Shown piece after piece: positions 8,960-18,649 of a stretch of 64,000 bases of DNA. The number at the start of each line of letters is the position of its first letter. The stretch's first letter is position 1. The notes beneath the pieces were generated by a model that worked only from the letters and a program-made list of their open reading frames with translations, was not told where the DNA came from and did not search any database. The DNA lies in NCBI RefSeq assembly GCF_050122995.1, contig NZ_JBNLIA010000012.1:62001-126000 (forward strand). Direction: 5' to 3'. Both the position numbers and the translations under genes were made by a program. Source of the DNA: Haloparvum alkalitolerans. GTDB taxonomy: Archaea > Halobacteriota > Halobacteria > Halobacteriales > Haloferacaceae.

Positions 8960-9550
8960 ATGAGCGACCGGAGCGCGGCCGTCTCGCGGGCGACCGCCGA
9001 GACGGAGATCGACCTGACGCTCGCCGTCGACGGCGACGGCGACGCCGCGGTGGACACCGGCGTCGGCTTCTTCGACCACATGCTGGAGTCGTTCGCCAAG
9101 CACGGCCTCTTCGACCTGACCGTCCAGTGCGACGGCGACACCCACATCGACGACCACCACACCGTCGAGGACGTGGCGATCTGTCTGGGCGAGGCGTTCG
9201 CGGAGGCGCTCGGCGACAAGCGCGGGATCCGGCGCTACGCCGACCGGCGCGTGCCCCTCGACGAGGCGGTCGCGTCCGTCGTGGTCGACGTCTCGGGCCG
9301 GCCGTATTACGAGTTCGACGGCGCGTTCTCGCAGGAGTCGGTCGGGGAGTTCACGAGCGTCATGGCCGACCACTTCGCGATGTCGCTGGCGCACAACGCC
9401 GACCTGACGCTGCACGCAGGGATCGAGCGCGGCGACAACGCCCACCACGAGGTCGAGGCGCTGTTCAAGGCGCTCGCACGGGCGCTCGACGACGCGACCC
9501 GGATCGACGACCGCCGGTCCGACACGCCGAGCACGAAGGGCGAGTTGTAG
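8960..9550 (+). CDS. hisB: Imidazoleglycerol-phosphate dehydratase HisB
   Basis: A 196-residue dehydratase that turns imidazoleglycerol phosphate into imidazole-acetol phosphate. The metal-binding repeats are clear: GVGFFDHMLESFAKHG with DDHHTVED in the first half, and DHFAMSLAHN with NAHHEVEALFK in the second. No HisB phosphatase domain is fused, as usual in archaea. A CTTATGA box about 27 nt upstream of the ATG suggests its own leaderless promoter as well as possible cotranscription with hisA. Confidence 0.95.
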   Translation: MSDRSAAVSRATAETEIDLTLAVDGDGDAAVDTGVGFFDHMLESFAKHGLFDLTVQCDGDTHIDDHHTVEDVAICLGEAFAEALGDKRGIRRYADRRVPLDEAVASVVVDVSGRPYYEFDGAFSQESVGEFTSVMADHFAMSLAHNADLTLHAGIERGDNAHHEVEALFKALARALDDATRIDDRRSDTPSTKGEL

Positions 9551-9626
9551 CGGGCGGCCGTCGCCGCTCCCGTCACGGATCACCCCGTGCCTTTTAAGCC
9601 CCGCGCGGCGGGCGTTCGAGTAACGG

Positions 9627-10127
9627 ATGTTCGACGAGATTATGGAGAAGTTCGAGGGCTCGCCGAGCCAGCAGTCGGTCATCCGGCTGCTTCTTGAGCG
9701 CGGCTTCTCCGTCAACGACGAGGGGCGCGTCGTCTCCGGGGGGATCGAGATCCCTTACACCGGGATCGCGCGCGAGCTGGACGTGGACCGGCGCGTGGTC
9801 GACTCGACGACCGACGCGATCCTCGCGGACCCGGAGCTCCGCCGGATCTTCGCCAACATCTCCGCGATCCCGAGCCTGATGGACCTGGCGCCGGTGCTCG
9901 ACCTGACCGTGCTCACGGTGGAGGTCGCGGCCGCGGACGAGTCGGGGATCGTCGCGGAGGTGACCGGCCTGATCGCCGACCACGGCATCTCCATCCGGCA
10001 GGTCATAAGCGAGGACCCGGAGTTCACCGACGACCCCAAACTGTACGTCATCACCGACGAGGCGATCCCCGGCGACCTGCTCGTCGAGATCCGCGACCTC
10101 GCCTACGTTCGCCGCGTCGAGTTCTAA
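9627..10127 (+). CDS. ACT-domain regulator of amino acid metabolism
   Basis: A 166-residue protein: an N-terminal helical region that reads like a winged helix (residues 1-70, with SVIRLLLERGFSVNDEGRVV) followed by a C-terminal ACT domain (about 95-166, LTVEVAAADESGIVAEVTGL). Proteins with this layout (COG2061-like) are predicted allosteric regulators that sense an amino acid. Following hisA-hisB, a role in amino acid control is plausible but unproven. A CTTTTAAG box lies about 30 nt before the ATG. Confidence 0.8.
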   Translation: MFDEIMEKFEGSPSQQSVIRLLLERGFSVNDEGRVVSGGIEIPYTGIARELDVDRRVVDSTTDAILADPELRRIFANISAIPSLMDLAPVLDLTVLTVEVAAADESGIVAEVTGLIADHGISIRQVISEDPEFTDDPKLYVITDEAIPGDLLVEIRDLAYVRRVEF

Positions 10128-10145
10128 CCCGCCCGCGTTCCCTCT

Positions 10146-10195
10146 CTTTCGCCTCGCACTCCCTCCCTTTCGCCTCGCACTCCCTCCCTTTCGCC
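10146..10195. repeat. 21-nt tandem repeat (2.4 copies)
   Basis: Two identical 21-nt units (each starting CTTTCGCCTCGCA) lie at 10146-10166 and 10167-10187, and a third begins at 10188. The array is in the spacer between the ACT-domain gene and radA, and is pyrimidine-rich on the plus strand. It may follow the ACT gene terminator; function unknown. Confidence 0.8.
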
Positions 10196-10277
10196 CGCGA
10201 ATTTTTCACCCGTAGCGAGCCATCCGGGTTGGAGCCGGTCCGCCCCCGATTCACTTTCACTCCGGTGTTAACGGGGG

Positions 10278-10285
10278 TTTATATG
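10278..10285 (+). promoter_or_regulatory. TATA box of radA
   Basis: TTTATATG lies about 28 nt upstream of the radA ATG (10310), the spacing expected for transcription starting at or a few bases before the start codon. The purine-rich GGGGG just before it could serve as BRE-like sequence. Confidence 0.65.
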
Positions 10286-10309
10286 CGGTGACGGACAAGG
10301 CGGGAGTAC

Positions 10310-11341
10310 ATGCCCGAAGACGAACTCGAGGACCTTCCCGGCGTCGGCCCCGCGACGGCCGACAAACTCGTCGACAGCGGTTTCGAGAGCTACCAGAGCA
10401 TCGCCGTGGCCAGCCCCGGCGAGCTGTCGAACACCGCCGACATCGGCGAGTCGTCCGCGTCCGACATCATCAACGCCGCCCGCGAGGCGGCGGACGTGGG
10501 CGGCTTCGAAACCGGCGCGACCGTGCTCGAACGACGCGAGCAGATCGGCAAGCTCTCGTGGCAGATCGACGAGGTTGACGACCTGCTCGGCGGCGGCATC
10601 GAGACGCAGTCGATCACCGAAGTGTACGGCGAGTTCGGCGCCGGCAAGTCGCAGGTGACCCACCAGATGGCCGTCAACGTCCAGCTCTCGAAGGAGAACG
10701 GCGGCCTCGAAGGCGGCTGCATCTTCGTCGACTCCGAGGACACCTTCCGCCCCGAGCGGATCGACGACATGGTCCGCGGGCTCGACGACGAGATCATCGA
10801 AGACGAGTTCGAGCGCCGCGAGATCGAGGGCTCGCCGGACGACGACGAGGCGATGGAGGAGCTCGTCGCCGCGTTCCTGGACCAGATCCACGTCGCGAAG
10901 GCGTTCAACTCCAACCACCAGATCCTGCTCGCGGAGAAGGCCAAGGAACTGGCCGGCGAGCACGAGGAGAGCGAGTGGCCCATCCGCATCGTCTGCGTCG
11001 ACTCCCTGACCGCGCACTTCCGCGCGGAGTACGTCGGCCGCGGCGAACTCGCCGAGCGCCAGCAGAAGCTCAACAAGCACCTCCACGACCTGATGCGGAT
11101 CGGCGACCTGTTCAACACCGCCATCCTCGTCACCAACCAGGTCGCCTCTAACCCCGACTCCTACTTCGGCGACCCCACGCAGGCCATCGGCGGCAACATC
11201 CTCGGCCACGCCTCCACCTTCCGCATCTACCTCCGCAAGTCGAAGGGCGACAAGCGGATCGTCCGTCTCGTCGACGCGCCCAACCTCGCGGACGGCGAGG
11301 CCGTCATGCGCGTCCAGAACGAGGGGCTGAAGCCGGAGTAA
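10310..11341 (+). CDS. radA: DNA repair and recombination protein RadA
   Basis: A 343-residue archaeal RecA/Rad51 recombinase that forms filaments on single-stranded DNA and catalyses strand exchange. It has an N-terminal helix-hairpin-helix DNA-binding domain (DLPGVGPATADKLVDSGF), the FxxA-containing linker, Walker A GEFGAGKS and Walker B IRIVCVDSLT, and the L2 region near NQVASNPDSYFG. Length is normal and no intein interrupts the ATPase core. The stop is followed after 7 nt by a T5 tract belonging to a repeat element that may terminate transcription. Confidence 0.98.
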   Translation: MPEDELEDLPGVGPATADKLVDSGFESYQSIAVASPGELSNTADIGESSASDIINAAREAADVGGFETGATVLERREQIGKLSWQIDEVDDLLGGGIETQSITEVYGEFGAGKSQVTHQMAVNVQLSKENGGLEGGCIFVDSEDTFRPERIDDMVRGLDDEIIEDEFERREIEGSPDDDEAMEELVAAFLDQIHVAKAFNSNHQILLAEKAKELAGEHEESEWPIRIVCVDSLTAHFRAEYVGRGELAERQQKLNKHLHDLMRIGDLFNTAILVTNQVASNPDSYFGDPTQAIGGNILGHASTFRIYLRKSKGDKRIVRLVDAPNLADGEAVMRVQNEGLKPE

Positions 11342-11343
11342 GA

Positions 11344-11470
11344 CGACCTTTTTCTGCGGTCGGGTGAGCGCGGCGCAGGCGCCGCGCTCACCGCTCCCTT
11401 GAAAAATGTCGATCAAAAAGGGGCCGCGGTCGGCGCTGCGGGCGCTTCGCGCCCTCGCGCCGCCGCGGTA
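11344..11470 (-). repeat. Structured intergenic repeat, copy 1 (downstream of radA)
   Basis: First of four related elements (others at 38387, 44386, 63798). In its own orientation (minus strand) it reads: a GC-rich hairpin around GGGCGCTTCGCGCCC, then TTTTTGATCGACATTTTTC, AAGGGAGCGGT, a second hairpin and CGACC...AAAAAGGTCG. Here the second hairpin has a perfect 13-bp stem (GTGAGCGCGGCGC pairing with GCGCCGCGCTCAC). The outer end starts 2 nt after the radA stop and gives a T5 tract (11349-11353) on the radA sense strand, so it could act as a terminator. An open frame of 62 codons across it is not a gene. Confidence 0.8.
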
Positions 11471-11475
11471 CCACT

Positions 11476-11582
11476 ACCTCGCACATAACCCCACAGCGAC
11501 TGCATCAGCACCGCACCGCGGCCGAGACAGAAAACCGCTCAGCGACCGCGACCGCCACAGCACCGCACCGCGACCGCAGGAG
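11476..11582 (-). repeat. Degenerate GCGGTG-type microsatellite tail, copy 1
   Basis: Short CACCGC, GACCGC and CACAGC units (GCGGTG, GCGGTC, GCTGTG on the minus strand) follow repeat copy 1 directly. The same tail, in the same orientation relative to the core, flanks copies 2 and 3, so core plus tail look like one composite element. Confidence 0.55.
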
Positions 11583-11765
11583 ACCGAAAATTGATCGGCA
11601 GCACGATCCCACGGTGAGGGATCCCGACCCGTCGACCCCGGAGAGCCGGGTTGATGGGCCTCGAACTCCGGGTGCGCGCGAGCGTTTCGGCCGTATCTCT
11701 CGGACATTCTGACACTATGGCCGTCAAGTTCCGTGGCAACACTTGCACGGTCTGTCGGCGAATTA

Positions 11766-11800
11766 CGTCCTTATATTGCCCTTATTCGTCCCTATATCTG
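11766..11800 (+). promoter_or_regulatory. Direct repeat upstream of amt, candidate regulator site
   Basis: CGTCCTTATATTG (11766-11778) recurs as CGTCCCTATATCTG (11787-11800), 21 nt apart, or about two helical turns. The pair lies 50-85 nt upstream of the likely TATA box, where an archaeal activator could bind. No known consensus is claimed; control by nitrogen supply is inference. Confidence 0.35.
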
Positions 11801-11849
11801 ACGGCTGCTGTATTCTCGGCCTGGATTTTTGACAAACCCAACTCCAATC

Positions 11850-11858
11850 TTTATGTAT
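11850..11858 (+). promoter_or_regulatory. Probable TATA box of the Amt-PII gene
   Basis: TTTATGTAT preceded by an AT-rich CAAACCCAACTCCAATC stretch. Transcription would begin near 11880, giving a leader of about 85 nt. That is unusual here, where most genes look leaderless, and could hold a control element; a small CGTGA/TCACG inverted repeat lies at 11879-11889. Confidence 0.5.
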
Positions 11859-11963
11859 GGCCGTTCCACCAAGTCGAGACGTGATTCACGATACGAACGC
11901 ACGCGGTTCGGGTGTACCAGTGAACGATCGTTTGGAATTGGGGCTCGCTGAGGTGATGTCGGC

Positions 11964-13643
11964 ATGACGCTCGGCGCCGGTCTGCTCGCGCAGGTCGACC
12001 CCTCCGTCATCGCGGAGGGCGTGAACCTGATGTGGGTCGCGGTCGCCTGCTTCCTGATCTTCTTCATGCACGCGGGCTTCGCGATGCTGGAGGCGGGACA
12101 GGTCCGCGCGAAGAACGTCGCCAACCAGCTGACGAAGAACCTGCTGACCTGGAGCGTGGGCGTCATCGCCTACTTCTTCATCGGCTTCGGGCTGGAGGCG
12201 TTCGTCGGCGGTCTCACCGGCGGCGGCTCCTACGGTCTCGGCCAGTTCACGGCCGTGATGGGCGCCGAGGACGGCGCCTGGGTCAACAGCTGGCTCTTCG
12301 GCGCCGTCTTCGCGATGACGGCCGCGACCATCGTCTCCGGCGCGGTCGCCGGCCGCGCGAAGCTCCGCGCGTACGTCGGCTACACGCTGCTGCTCGCGGC
12401 AGTCATCTACCCCGTCGTGGTCGGCTTCACGTGGGGCGGCGGCTTCCTCGCCTCGCTCGGCTTCGTCGACTTCGCGGGCGGCATGATCGTCCACGGCATG
12501 GGCGGCATCGCCGGCCTCACGGCCGCGTACGTCCTCGGCCCGCGCATCGACCGCTACGCCGACGACGGCTCCACGAACGTCATCCCGGGCCACTCGATCA
12601 CCTTCGCGGTGCTCGGGACGCTGGTGCTGGCGTTCGGCTGGTACGGCTTCAACGTCGGCACCACCGCGACCGTCTTCACGACCACCGAGGCGGGCGAGCT
12701 CGCGCTCGGCGGGTACGCCTCCGTGGGCCGCGTCGCGCTCGCAACCACCGTCGGGATGGCGTTCGGCGCGGTGGGCGCCGCCATCGCCTCCCTCTCGGTC
12801 AACGGGAAGGTCGACACGCTGTACGTCGCGAACGGACTGCTCGCGGGCCTCGTCGGCGTGACGGGCATCGCCAACGTCGTCACGTGGTGGGGCGCCATGG
12901 CCGTCGCGTTAGTCTGCGGCCTCCAGCTCCCGTTCGTCTTCGAGTTCGTCTCCGACCGCCTGAAGATCGACGACGTCTGCGCCGTCTTCCCGGTCCACGG
13001 CTCCGCCGGCGTCATCGGCGTGCTGGCGCTGCCGTTCGTCCACGTCAACGGCTTCTCGGTCGACCTGCTCGTCGCGCAGGTCGTCGGCACCGCGGTCATC
13101 ACGGTCTGGACCGTCGTCGCGACCGGCGCCGTCTTCGGCGCGTTCAAGGCCGCCGGACAGGCCCGCGTCTCGCCGCAGCACGAGCGCGAGGGCCTCGACG
13201 TCTCCGAACACGGCGTCGACACCTACCCCGAGTTCGGCAAGCCCATCGCCGCGGACGGCGGCGACGCCGGCGTCGTCCGCACGGACGGCGGCGAGGGCTC
13301 GGGCATCGAGATGGTCACGGCGATCATCCGCCCGGACAAGCTCGGCGACGTGAAGACCGCGCTCGCGGAGACCGGCGCGCCGTCGCTGACCGTCACGAAC
13401 GTCTCCGGCCGCGGCTCCCAGCCCGCCAAGAAGGGCCAGTGGCGCGGCGAGGAGTACGTCGTCGACCTCCACCAGAAGGTGAAGGTGGAGTGCGTGGTCG
13501 CGGACGTGCCCGCCGACGAGGTCGCGGAGGCCATCGCCGACGCCGCCTCCACCGGCGAACCCGGCGACGGCAAGGTGTTCATCATGCCCGTCGAGGACGC
13601 GCTGCAGGTCCGCACGGGCGCCCGCGGGGTGGAAGCGGTCTGA
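11964..13643 (+). CDS. amt: Ammonium transporter fused to a C-terminal P-II (GlnK) domain
   Basis: A 559-residue fusion. Residues 1-about 420 are an Amt/MEP/Rh channel with about eleven membrane helices; the pore histidines sit in DFAGGMIVHGMGGIAGL and PVHGSAGVIG. After a Gly/Asp-rich linker, residues about 448-559 form a complete P-II domain: the IIRPDKLGDVKTAL start, a T-loop WRGEEYVVDLHQKVKVE that keeps the tyrosine uridylylated in bacterial GlnK, and the TGEPGDGKVFIMPVED signature. Normally GlnK is a separate trimer that plugs AmtB when nitrogen is plentiful; fusion would tether the regulator. No separate glnK is adjacent. Confidence 0.95.
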   Translation: MTLGAGLLAQVDPSVIAEGVNLMWVAVACFLIFFMHAGFAMLEAGQVRAKNVANQLTKNLLTWSVGVIAYFFIGFGLEAFVGGLTGGGSYGLGQFTAVMGAEDGAWVNSWLFGAVFAMTAATIVSGAVAGRAKLRAYVGYTLLLAAVIYPVVVGFTWGGGFLASLGFVDFAGGMIVHGMGGIAGLTAAYVLGPRIDRYADDGSTNVIPGHSITFAVLGTLVLAFGWYGFNVGTTATVFTTTEAGELALGGYASVGRVALATTVGMAFGAVGAAIASLSVNGKVDTLYVANGLLAGLVGVTGIANVVTWWGAMAVALVCGLQLPFVFEFVSDRLKIDDVCAVFPVHGSAGVIGVLALPFVHVNGFSVDLLVAQVVGTAVITVWTVVATGAVFGAFKAAGQARVSPQHEREGLDVSEHGVDTYPEFGKPIAADGGDAGVVRTDGGEGSGIEMVTAIIRPDKLGDVKTALAETGAPSLTVTNVSGRGSQPAKKGQWRGEEYVVDLHQKVKVECVVADVPADEVAEAIADAASTGEPGDGKVFIMPVEDALQVRTGARGVEAV

Positions 13644-13933
13644 GGCGACGCTCCGCCGTCGACGGCATTCCGAACCCCGCCCGGCCGTGACGACGCGCGG
13701 GGTGACGCTTGGGTGTGTGGCGGGCGGTCGCGCCCGTCTCGCTTCGTCACGACGCTGTGGTTGCTCCTCCCCCGCGCGGTCGGCCCGACGCCGCCCCGCG
13801 CGGGCTTCTCCGTCCCGGACGCTCGGTCGCCGCCGAGCGACTGCACCGCCGAGCGACCGCACCGCCGCCGGCCGTGCGACCCGAACGCGGATCCGGGTCC
13901 ACGGCTATGTGGGTGGCCCCGCAACGGGAGGAC

Positions 13934-14419
13934 ATGGTCTCGAACACGCGTCTGTACGGCGCCGCGGTGGGCGTGGCGTCCGGCGGCTACTCGGTGATCA
14001 GCGCGACGACCGCCTCGCGCATGGTGACGGCCGGGTGGCTGATGCTGGTCGTCGGCGCCGTCGCGCTCGTTCACGGCATCGCACTTTTGACGCCCGCCGC
14101 CGACCGCATCGGCGACGCCAGCGGCCCCCTGATGGCCGTCTACGCGCTGACCATGCTCGCGATCCAGGTCGGGCTGGCTGCGGGGTTCCTCGCCGACGGG
14201 AGCGGCATGGGCGGCGGGATGGACGGCGGCATGGGGTCGGGGATGGGGAGCGACGCCATGGGCTCGGCCGTGGGGAGCGCCGGCCTGATGGGGGTCGACC
14301 TCGGGATGACCGCGCTCGCGCTGGTGATGCTCGCCAGCGGCCTGATCATGGCGCGGGGCTCCGGAATGGACGGCGGGGAGACGGCCGCCGGCGGGACGAC
14401 GGACGGCGACAGGATGTGA
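13934..14419 (+). CDS. Small membrane protein with Met/Gly-rich loop
   Basis: A 161-residue protein with about four membrane helices (roughly 25-50, 70-92, 112-135 and the start of the frame). A long Met/Gly/Ser loop sits at about 92-120, built of GMGGGMDGGMGSGMGS-like repeats. Met-rich loops sometimes bind Cu(I), but nothing else supports that here. I chose the ATG at 13934, preceded by GGGAGGA; an ATG at 13904 would add ten residues. I do not recognise the family. Confidence 0.7.
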   Translation: MVSNTRLYGAAVGVASGGYSVISATTASRMVTAGWLMLVVGAVALVHGIALLTPAADRIGDASGPLMAVYALTMLAIQVGLAAGFLADGSGMGGGMDGGMGSGMGSDAMGSAVGSAGLMGVDLGMTALALVMLASGLIMARGSGMDGGETAAGGTTDGDRM

Positions 14420-14520
14420 GCGCCCCGGCGTCCGGGCAACGTCCGGGTCGCGTCACCCCCGACCCGGCGGCGGCCGCCGACTCGACAAGGACTTTGGGCC
14501 GCCGCGCCGAAGCGGGAGAC

Positions 14521-15858
<1,338 letters not shown>

Positions 15859-15918
15859 GCTCCCGCCGGCGTCGCTCGCCGTCGGGTTCGCACTCATTCG
15901 GCGCCATCGACCTCGCGA

Positions 15919-17379
15919 TCACTCGGCGCCGTCGGCCTCGTCTTCGCTCGGCGGCGCCATCGGCTCCAGCGATAGCGTCACTTCGGTGCCGTCGTCGAGC
16001 GTCCGGAACGACACCTCGCCGTCGACGTCCCGGACGATCCACGTGACGAGCCACAGCCCCAGTCCGCTCGTGTGGTGAAGCTGCGTCTCGCGGTCGCGCT
16101 CGAGCACCGACAGCTCCTCGTCGGGGATGCCCGGGCCATCGTCGCGGACGGTCACCCGAACGGGATCGCCCGGCCTCACGCGCACCTCGATCGTCGGGTC
16201 GTCCGCGTGTTTGGCGGCGTTCTCGAGCAGGTTGTCCACGGCCACGTCGAGTAGGTCGTTGCCGACGACCCACACCGGGTGCGCGGGCGTGTCGACCGTC
16301 AGATCGGGCGCGTCGACGGAGTTGGAGAGGGCGGCGGCGCGCCGCCGGACCAGCGCCGCCACGTCGACCGCCGTCCGCCGGTCGCTCTCCTCGCCGAGCG
16401 CGCGCTCGACGGACCTGGCCTTTCGGCTCCGCTCGAGGAGGTCCTCCGACCGCGACCGGATCGCCTCCGCGTGAGCGAGGGTCGCGGGGTCCTCGCTCGC
16501 CTCGACGATGTCGGCGGCGTGGCCCATGACCACGTTCATCGCGTTCCGATGGTCGTGTCTGAGGACGCGGTTCAGCACCTGCAGGCGCTGCTCGCGGCGC
16601 TTCTGCTCGGTGATGTCGACGTAGGTGGCGAAGCCGTGTTCGGAGGTCTCGGAGAGCGGGACGGTGTACAGCAGAAAGTCCCGGATGCCGTCCGCGGCGC
16701 GGCGCTGCACCTCCACCTGGAGGTCCCGCTCGTCGAGTCGCTCGTTGAGCGCGGCGGCCTCGTCCTGGCGGTCGGGCGGGACGATCAGGTCGTCGACGGA
16801 CCGGCCGAGCGCCTCCTCTTCGCTGAAGCCGAACACCTCGGCGAAGGCGGGGTTGGCGTCCCTGATCAGCGGCTCCCCGTTCACGTACTCGTAGTGGACC
16901 GTGGGGCTCGGAACCCCTTCGAACAGCGTGGCGAAGCGGTCGCGCTCGCGCTGGGCCTCGGTTCGCGCCTCGTCGTAGGCGCGCTCGCGCCGACGCGTGG
17001 CCACGTCGTAGGAGCCGAGGACGACGCCCCCCACCGCCCCCGCGGTGACGTTGTTCGCGACGAGGTACGAGAGGTGCGCCACCTCGGCCCCCGCGAACAG
17101 TTCGTGGCCGATCGTCCACAGCAGGGCACACAGCATCGCGAAGACGCCGACGCCGATCCACGCCAACACGTAGCCCGTCTCCCGGCGAGTGTACCCCTCC
17201 CGGCGGAGCCAGCCGGCGCTCGCGACCAGCCCCAACGCCAGTCCGAGCGGGATCGCCGCCTCAACCACGACGAGCAGGGGGTCGCTCATCGAAATCACGT
17301 GACGAACGTGAACCGCGGCCAGGGTGACACCGAGAACCGCGACGGCCGCCTGCCCGCCGTCGCGGATCGGGTCGGTCAT
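15919..17379 (-). CDS. Membrane PAS-domain sensor histidine kinase
   Basis: A 486-residue kinase. Four membrane helices (about 10-27, 34-54, 67-90 and 100-122) form the sensor module, followed by a linker, a PAS domain (about 145-258), an H-box RHDHRNAMN with the phospho-His at 275, and a HATPase_c domain with N box (DNLLENAAKHA), DDGPGIPDEE and SGLGLWLV. The frame is open far upstream, but the ATG at 17379 gives a sensible membrane start. No response regulator is adjacent. It lies on the opposite strand between hemL and hemC; a link with heme synthesis is not implied. Confidence 0.9.
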   Translation of the reverse strand: MTDPIRDGGQAAVAVLGVTLAAVHVRHVISMSDPLLVVVEAAIPLGLALGLVASAGWLRREGYTRRETGYVLAWIGVGVFAMLCALLWTIGHELFAGAEVAHLSYLVANNVTAGAVGGVVLGSYDVATRRRERAYDEARTEAQRERDRFATLFEGVPSPTVHYEYVNGEPLIRDANPAFAEVFGFSEEEALGRSVDDLIVPPDRQDEAAALNERLDERDLQVEVQRRAADGIRDFLLYTVPLSETSEHGFATYVDITEQKRREQRLQVLNRVLRHDHRNAMNVVMGHAADIVEASEDPATLAHAEAIRSRSEDLLERSRKARSVERALGEESDRRTAVDVAALVRRRAAALSNSVDAPDLTVDTPAHPVWVVGNDLLDVAVDNLLENAAKHADDPTIEVRVRPGDPVRVTVRDDGPGIPDEELSVLERDRETQLHHTSGLGLWLVTWIVRDVDGEVSFRTLDDGTEVTLSLEPMAPPSEDEADGAE

Positions 17380-17503
17380 GCTCGTCCCGAGGGGGGACAC
17401 CTCCAAGGCTCTTTCCCCGGCGTCGCCCGGATCGGGCCACCGGGACGGCGCCCGGCGCGCCCGAACTGGTGGCCTTTTGAGGGAGCGGGGCCAGCGTTCA
17501 GGT

Positions 17504-18649
17504 ATGACAGACACGCTCCGGCTCGTCACCCGCGGCTCGGACCTGGCCCGCCGACAGGCGGCGACGGTGCGCGAGACGCTGGAGAGCCACCGCCGCGAGG
17601 TCGCCGTCCGCGAGGTCGAGACGCGCGGCGACCGCGTCCCCGACGAGCTGATCCACCGCCTCGGCAAGACCGGCGCGTTCGTGCGCGCGCTCGACGAGGA
17701 GGTGCTCGACGGCGACGCCGACATCGCGGTCCACTCGCTGAAGGACGTGCCGACCGAGGACGCCGACGACCTCGTGGTCGCGGCCGTTCCCGAGCGCGCG
17801 CCCGCCGGCGACGTGCTGCTCTCACCGGACGGGACGGAACTGGAGGACCTCGAACCCGGCTCCGTCGTCGGGACCGCCTCGCTCCGGCGCACCGCCCAGA
17901 TCAAGGCCGCCCGGCCCGACCTGGAGGTCGAGCCGATCCGCGGCAACGTCGACACGCGCATCGAGAAGCTGATCGCGCCCGGGCTCCAGCGCGAACACGA
18001 GGCGCGCGTCGAGGCCGAGGCGGACGAGAAGGGCGCGGCGGGCGACGACGGCGACGCGGCGGACGACGCCGCCGAGGAGTTCTCCGAGTCCGTCGACGAG
18101 TGGTTCGACGGGCTCTCCGAACTGGAGCGCTCCGCGATGGGGCGCGAGGTCGAGACGGAGTACGACGCGCTCGTCCTCGCGGAGGCGGGGCTTCGCCGCT
18201 CGAACCTCTACTACGAGGTGCCGACGCAGCGGCTCCCGCGCGGGGAGTTCGTCCCCGCGGCCGGGCAGGGCGCCATCGCGGTCACCGCCGCGGACCCCGA
18301 GGTGGCCGAGACGGTCCGACGCGCGCTCGACCACCCGCGGAGCCGGGTCGCCGTCACCGTCGAGCGCACGATCCTCGAGGAGCTGAACGGCGGCTGCATC
18401 GCCCCGATCGGCGTCTCCGCGCTCGTGCAGGGCGAGTACGTGAAGACCACGGTCCGCGTGCTCTCGACGGACGGGACCGAGGAGGTCGCCGAGACGCGCG
18501 ACCTCCGCATCGACAGACACGCACAGGAGGCGGAGTCGTTCGCCGCGGACCTCCGCGAGGACGGCGCCGCGGAGCTGGTCGCGGCCGCCCGCGAGGCGGC
18601 GGACGCCACCGGCGCCGGAACCGACGGCGGCACGCCCGACGATGAGTGA
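17504..18649 (+). CDS. hemC: Hydroxymethylbilane synthase (porphobilinogen deaminase) HemC
   Basis: A 381-residue enzyme that joins four porphobilinogens into hydroxymethylbilane. Family marks: RLVTRGSDLARRQA start, HSLKDVPTE, TASLRRTAQIKA, PIRGNVDTR, and the cysteine carrying the dipyrromethane cofactor in LNGGCIAPIG. It is longer than usual because of an acidic Ala/Asp/Glu insert at about 163-218, between GNVDTR and the EAGLRRSN region, a typical halophilic adaptation. A CTTTTGA box lies 27 nt before the ATG at 17504. The last 8 bases overlap cobA. Confidence 0.96.
   Translation: MTDTLRLVTRGSDLARRQAATVRETLESHRREVAVREVETRGDRVPDELIHRLGKTGAFVRALDEEVLDGDADIAVHSLKDVPTEDADDLVVAAVPERAPAGDVLLSPDGTELEDLEPGSVVGTASLRRTAQIKAARPDLEVEPIRGNVDTRIEKLIAPGLQREHEARVEAEADEKGAAGDDGDAADDAAEEFSESVDEWFDGLSELERSAMGREVETEYDALVLAEAGLRRSNLYYEVPTQRLPRGEFVPAAGQGAIAVTAADPEVAETVRRALDHPRSRVAVTVERTILEELNGGCIAPIGVSALVQGEYVKTTVRVLSTDGTEEVAETRDLRIDRHAQEAESFAADLREDGAAELVAAAREAADATGAGTDGGTPDDE

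Larger units (their letters stand above)
11342..11963. other. Spacer between radA and the ammonium transporter
   Basis: A 622-nt stretch without a convincing gene. It holds the structured repeat (11344-11470), a degenerate CACCGC/GACCGC microsatellite tail (about 11476-11582) that recurs beside repeat copies 2 and 3, and an AT-richer regulatory region (11700-11900) before the transporter. The open frame at 11651-11884 has poor haloarchaeal composition and crosses the promoter, so I do not call it. Confidence 0.6.

Noticed and set aside
11406..11594. Open frames starting MSIKKGPRSALRALRALAPP, also seen at 38451 and 44449 on the minus strand
   Set aside because: The shared peptide only reflects the repeated DNA element. 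The frames diverge into microsatellite sequence and have no start signals.
11651..11884. A 77-codon gene upstream of the ammonium transporter
   Set aside because: It spans the promoter, is rich in Ser, Cys and Val without acidic bias, and has no TATA box at the right distance.
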